A stretch of DNA of 43,750 nucleotides from the NCBI RefSeq assembly GCF_030604225.1, contig NZ_JAUVWH010000008.1, forward strand, positions 1 through 43,750, given 5' to 3'. Positions 41,418 through 43,750 of the stretch are shown in pieces. Source of the stretch: Geoalkalibacter sp. (GTDB taxonomy: Bacteria > Desulfobacterota > Desulfuromonadia > Desulfuromonadales > Geoalkalibacteraceae). The position numbers and the translations under genes are program-made. The number at the start of each line of letters is the position of its first letter. Within the stretch, counting starts at the first letter, position 1. Below the pieces are notes generated by a model. It searched no databases. It was not told where the DNA came from and was given only the letters and a program-made list of their open reading frames with translations.

Positions 41418-43281
41418 ATGCCTCGGGGGGCAGCAAAATGCCCTCGGACACCGCGAAATCGACGAACTCCTCGCCTTCGCGGCGGTTGATGCTGCCGGCG
41501 AAGATCTCCCGCGGGGAGCGGCTGCCGTCGCTGTGGTCGAGCAGCTTGGCGAAGTCTTCCTCCAAGGACTCGCAGTAAACCTCGTTGCCGCGCCGCGCGA
41601 AGAGGGCCGCGGAGCCCACGGGCCGAAACAGGCGGGTGAACTGTTCCAGGTCCATGTCCTCGACTTGCAGCAGATCGATGATCTCGTAGCGAAAGCGCAC
41701 CAGGTGCGCCGCCGGGTTGAGGCGCCAAGGCGTGGTCCAGAGGTCGCGGCCGCGCAGCAGCTCGCTCTCGACGGGCAGGGTCTCGGGGCCGAGCAGGGTC
41801 TCGGCGTAATAATAGTGGTAGCGGATCAGGTCGCGCGCCGCGGGAATCAGATGGCCGCGCTCCCGCTGGGTGAGCAGGTGCGCGGTGAATTCCATGTGCA
41901 AATCGCGAATGGCGCGCGGCAGCCAGGCCTCGCTGTCGCGGATCGCGGCCTCGCCCAGCGCCTTGTCCGCGCGCAGCCAGCGCAGGAATTCCTCCAGCAG
42001 CGCCAGGGCGCCGAGACCCGCGCCGCGTTGCAGGGGCACGAAAAAACCCACGGCGCGTCCGCGGTTGTAGAAGATGTCGGTGACGGCGGCCAGCAGGCAC
42101 GCCTGCTGGAGATCGTCGGCCGGGAAGCCGGGCGCGGCTAGGATTTCATAGGGCGGCGCGGGTTGGCTGTCCAGCCCCAGGCGCTCGCGTTCGCGATGCA
42201 GAATGGTGCCGGGCAGCACCGCCAGGGGAAAGATGTCGATCTGGTTGGGACGCTGCTCCAGGGCGAATTCGAGGCTCGCGCCGAATCCGGCGAGGCTGTC
42301 GCCCGGCAGGCCGTAGATCAGGTCCAGTCCGTAAGTCACCCCCTCGGCGGCGAGCAGATGAATATTTTTGCGAAAGTCATCCGGGTCGAGGTTGCGGTGG
42401 ATGGTCCTGAGCACCTTGGGGTGCGCCGATTGCAGGCCGATCTGCACCGAGCAGGACAGGGCTCCAAGCAGATGGGCGGTCTCCCGATCGAGAAAGTCGG
42501 CCTTGGCTTCGAGATGAAAGTGAATGTGCGGCGCCTTTTCGGCGAGCAGGCGCAGCAGCTTCTTGCCCCGCTCCGGCGGGTAATTGAAGGTCGAATCGAG
42601 CACCCAGATCTGCGCGACGCGCGCGCGCACGAACAACGCGAGTTCCGCCTCCAGGCGCTCCCAGGGCAGGGGGCGCACGCGATTGCTGCCGCGGCTGTCA
42701 AAACAAAAGTCGCAGGCAAAGGGGCAGCCGCGCGAGGTTTCCCAGAGCAGGCCGCCATCGGCGGGGGGAGTCAGTACCCCGCTCAGCCAGGGCGAGTTCA
42801 GCTTGTCTACCTCGGGCTGGGGGGCGGCGGGACCGCTTTGCAGCTGTCCGCCGTCGAAACGCGCGACGCCGGGGGGCGGTTGCGCGGTGTCGGGGGAGAG
42901 GGTTAGGACTTGGGGCAGGATGTCCTCGGCCTCGCCCTGGATGAGCAGGTCGATGGTCCCGGGGGCGAGCAGGGCCAAGGGGGCAGCGCCGGCTTCGGGA
43001 CCACCGGCGATGATGCGCAAGGCGGGCTGCCGGCGCCGCAGCAGCGCGGCTAGTGCCAACAGGCGGTCGCGGTTCCAGACGTAGACCGGCAGGGCCACCA
43101 GATCCGGGGCCGCGTCGAGGACTGCCTCGGCCATCTCATCGAGGGATTGGCTCGGAAAAAGATCGACCAGTCGCGCATCGCGACGTGTTTCCTCGGGCAG
43201 GGCCGCGACCAGGCAGCCGGCGGCCAGGGGCACGGCCTGGGCGGAGGGGCGTACATGCAGGGTGGCGAAGACAATGCGCAT
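41416..43281 (-). CDS. B12-binding-type radical SAM protein
   Basis: A 621-residue protein. The N-terminal 130 residues have the fold of the B12-binding domain (MRIVFATLHVRPSAQAVPLA, IIAGGPEAG, LIQGEAEDILPQVL), without an obvious DxHxxG cobalamin ligand, so cobalamin may be base-off or absent. The radical SAM core has the cluster motif RGCPFACDFCFDSRGS near residue 190, then VLDSTFNYPPERGKKLL and SVQIGLQSAHPKVLRTI. A 200-residue C-terminal extension ends with a domain on DGSRSPREIFAGSINRREGEEFVDF. Substrate unknown. GAGGAT precedes ATG 43281. Confidence 0.82.
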   Translation of the reverse strand: MRIVFATLHVRPSAQAVPLAAGCLVAALPEETRRDARLVDLFPSQSLDEMAEAVLDAAPDLVALPVYVWNRDRLLALAALLRRRQPALRIIAGGPEAGAAPLALLAPGTIDLLIQGEAEDILPQVLTLSPDTAQPPPGVARFDGGQLQSGPAAPQPEVDKLNSPWLSGVLTPPADGGLLWETSRGCPFACDFCFDSRGSNRVRPLPWERLEAELALFVRARVAQIWVLDSTFNYPPERGKKLLRLLAEKAPHIHFHLEAKADFLDRETAHLLGALSCSVQIGLQSAHPKVLRTIHRNLDPDDFRKNIHLLAAEGVTYGLDLIYGLPGDSLAGFGASLEFALEQRPNQIDIFPLAVLPGTILHRERERLGLDSQPAPPYEILAAPGFPADDLQQACLLAAVTDIFYNRGRAVGFFVPLQRGAGLGALALLEEFLRWLRADKALGEAAIRDSEAWLPRAIRDLHMEFTAHLLTQRERGHLIPAARDLIRYHYYYAETLLGPETLPVESELLRGRDLWTTPWRLNPAAHLVRFRYEIIDLLQVEDMDLEQFTRLFRPVGSAALFARRGNEVYCESLEEDFAKLLDHSDGSRSPREIFAGSINRREGEEFVDFAVSEGILLPPEA

Positions 43282-43302
43282 GGGGTGATCCTCGGCCGGG
43301 GT

Positions 43303-43750
43303 TTAGCCTGTCTGCCTGCCGGGGGGCGGCAGGTCAAGGGCATCGCTGGTGCAGGCAATCCCGTGGCGATCAAGGACGGCCTGCATTTGCTTATATTGTC
43401 CCTTGAGATGGGCGAGCGTCAAATAATAGCTGTGGGTCATGACCTGGCAACGCGCCTCGAAGCTCATGGGATTCTGCAGAAAGAACAGGGATTCGGTCGG
43501 TTCGGGCTCGATGAGCAGGATATCCACGTCGGGGTGGTTGCGCCGCAGCAACTCCAGGCTAAGGGCCAGCTTGAAGCGGTCCTCGATGCGCTGCGCCTGC
43601 CCCCAGACGTAGCTCATCCCCAATTCGGCGATGCTGGAGCAGCGCCCGTAGGAGAGGGAGGGCAGGCAGGCGTGGCTCGGATCGTTGAGCATGGGCACCA
43701 GGGGATTGACCACGATGATGAGCCGCGCGCCATGGGCGATGGCGATGTCG
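43303..43750 (-). CDS. Patatin-like phospholipase, C-terminal part (5' end beyond the window)
   Basis: The frame is open to the window edge and reads DIAIAHGARLIIVVNPLVPM, which matches the strand after the catalytic Asp in patatin-like lipases (typically DGGxxDNxPIDxAxxxGA). The remaining 130 residues include MSYVWGQAQRIEDRFKLALSLELLRRNHPDVDILLIEPEP, as expected for the C-terminal lid region of bacterial patatin-like proteins. The catalytic Ser and Asp should lie upstream, outside the window. It is about 20 nt ahead of the radical SAM gene, probably in one operon. Confidence 0.8.
   Translation of the reverse strand, partial: DIAIAHGARLIIVVNPLVPMLNDPSHACLPSLSYGRCSSIAELGMSYVWGQAQRIEDRFKLALSLELLRRNHPDVDILLIEPEPTESLFFLQNPMSFEARCQVMTHSYYLTLAHLKGQYKQMQAVLDRHGIACTSDALDLPPPGRQTG

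Overview
The window is high-GC bacterial chromosome, densely packed with short operons. The gene types point to a Desulfuromonadota member of the Geobacter/Desulfuromonas/Geoalkalibacter kind. The clues are a PATAN-like DUF4388 protein, a TIGR00300-type ornithine cyclodeaminase, long-form PstC and PstA, a type IV pilus minor-pilin/PilY1 cluster, a B12-binding-type radical SAM protein and a probable selenoprotein. This assignment is inferred from gene content only. I saw no rRNA, tRNA, CRISPR array or insertion sequence.

Layout. 1-2 kb (minus): an Fe-S protein related to epoxyqueuosine reductase, followed 11 nt later by a heavy-metal-efflux-type permease that is read through an in-frame UGA, most likely selenocysteine. 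2-2.5 kb: a RelE/ParE-type toxin with a ribbon-helix-helix antitoxin. 2.5-6.3 kb: a zinc-uptake locus, zur-znuC-znuB (minus) divergent from znuA and a YkgJ-like gene (plus), with a palindromic Zur-box candidate in the shared promoter. 6.3-9.7 kb: an ornithine/carbamoyl-phosphate module, an ornithine cyclodeaminase convergent with carbamate kinase and a COG2403 P-loop protein. 9.8-16.4 kb: a small membrane protein, a potassium channel with two RCK modules, an NlpC/P60 lipoprotein, an L,D-transpeptidase, a THUMP protein and a ferritin-like protein.

16.4-21.7 kb (minus): a minor-pilin operon, fimT-like, pilW, pilV, pilX, pilY1 and a pilin-like protein with an altered N-terminus. 22-31.1 kb (plus): the complete phosphate regulon phoB-phoR-pstS-pstC-pstA-pstB-phoU. 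Tandem 11-bp-spaced PhoB-type half-sites lie before both phoB and pstS, and a strong hairpin sits between pstS and pstC. 31.2-35 kb: an IagB-like lytic transglycosylase, a fusion of a periplasmic-binding-like domain, Pro/Ala linker, membrane helix and DUF4388, and an MltB-like transglycosylase. 35.2-41.4 kb: a small orphan gene, a sigma-54 activator, clpB, an MshEN-receiver protein and a thioredoxin-like protein whose promoter overlaps a palindrome. 41.4-43.75 kb (minus): a radical SAM protein and the C-terminal part of a patatin-like phospholipase cut by the window edge.

The most noteworthy item is the UGA-containing permease. The frame is open on both sides, the two halves are the two repeats of one permease family, the residue before the UGA context is Cys-Gly, and the UGA lies at the base of a hairpin whose geometry fits bacterial SECIS elements. 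The DUF4388 fusion and the MshEN-receiver protein are the next most interesting candidates for undescribed signalling.
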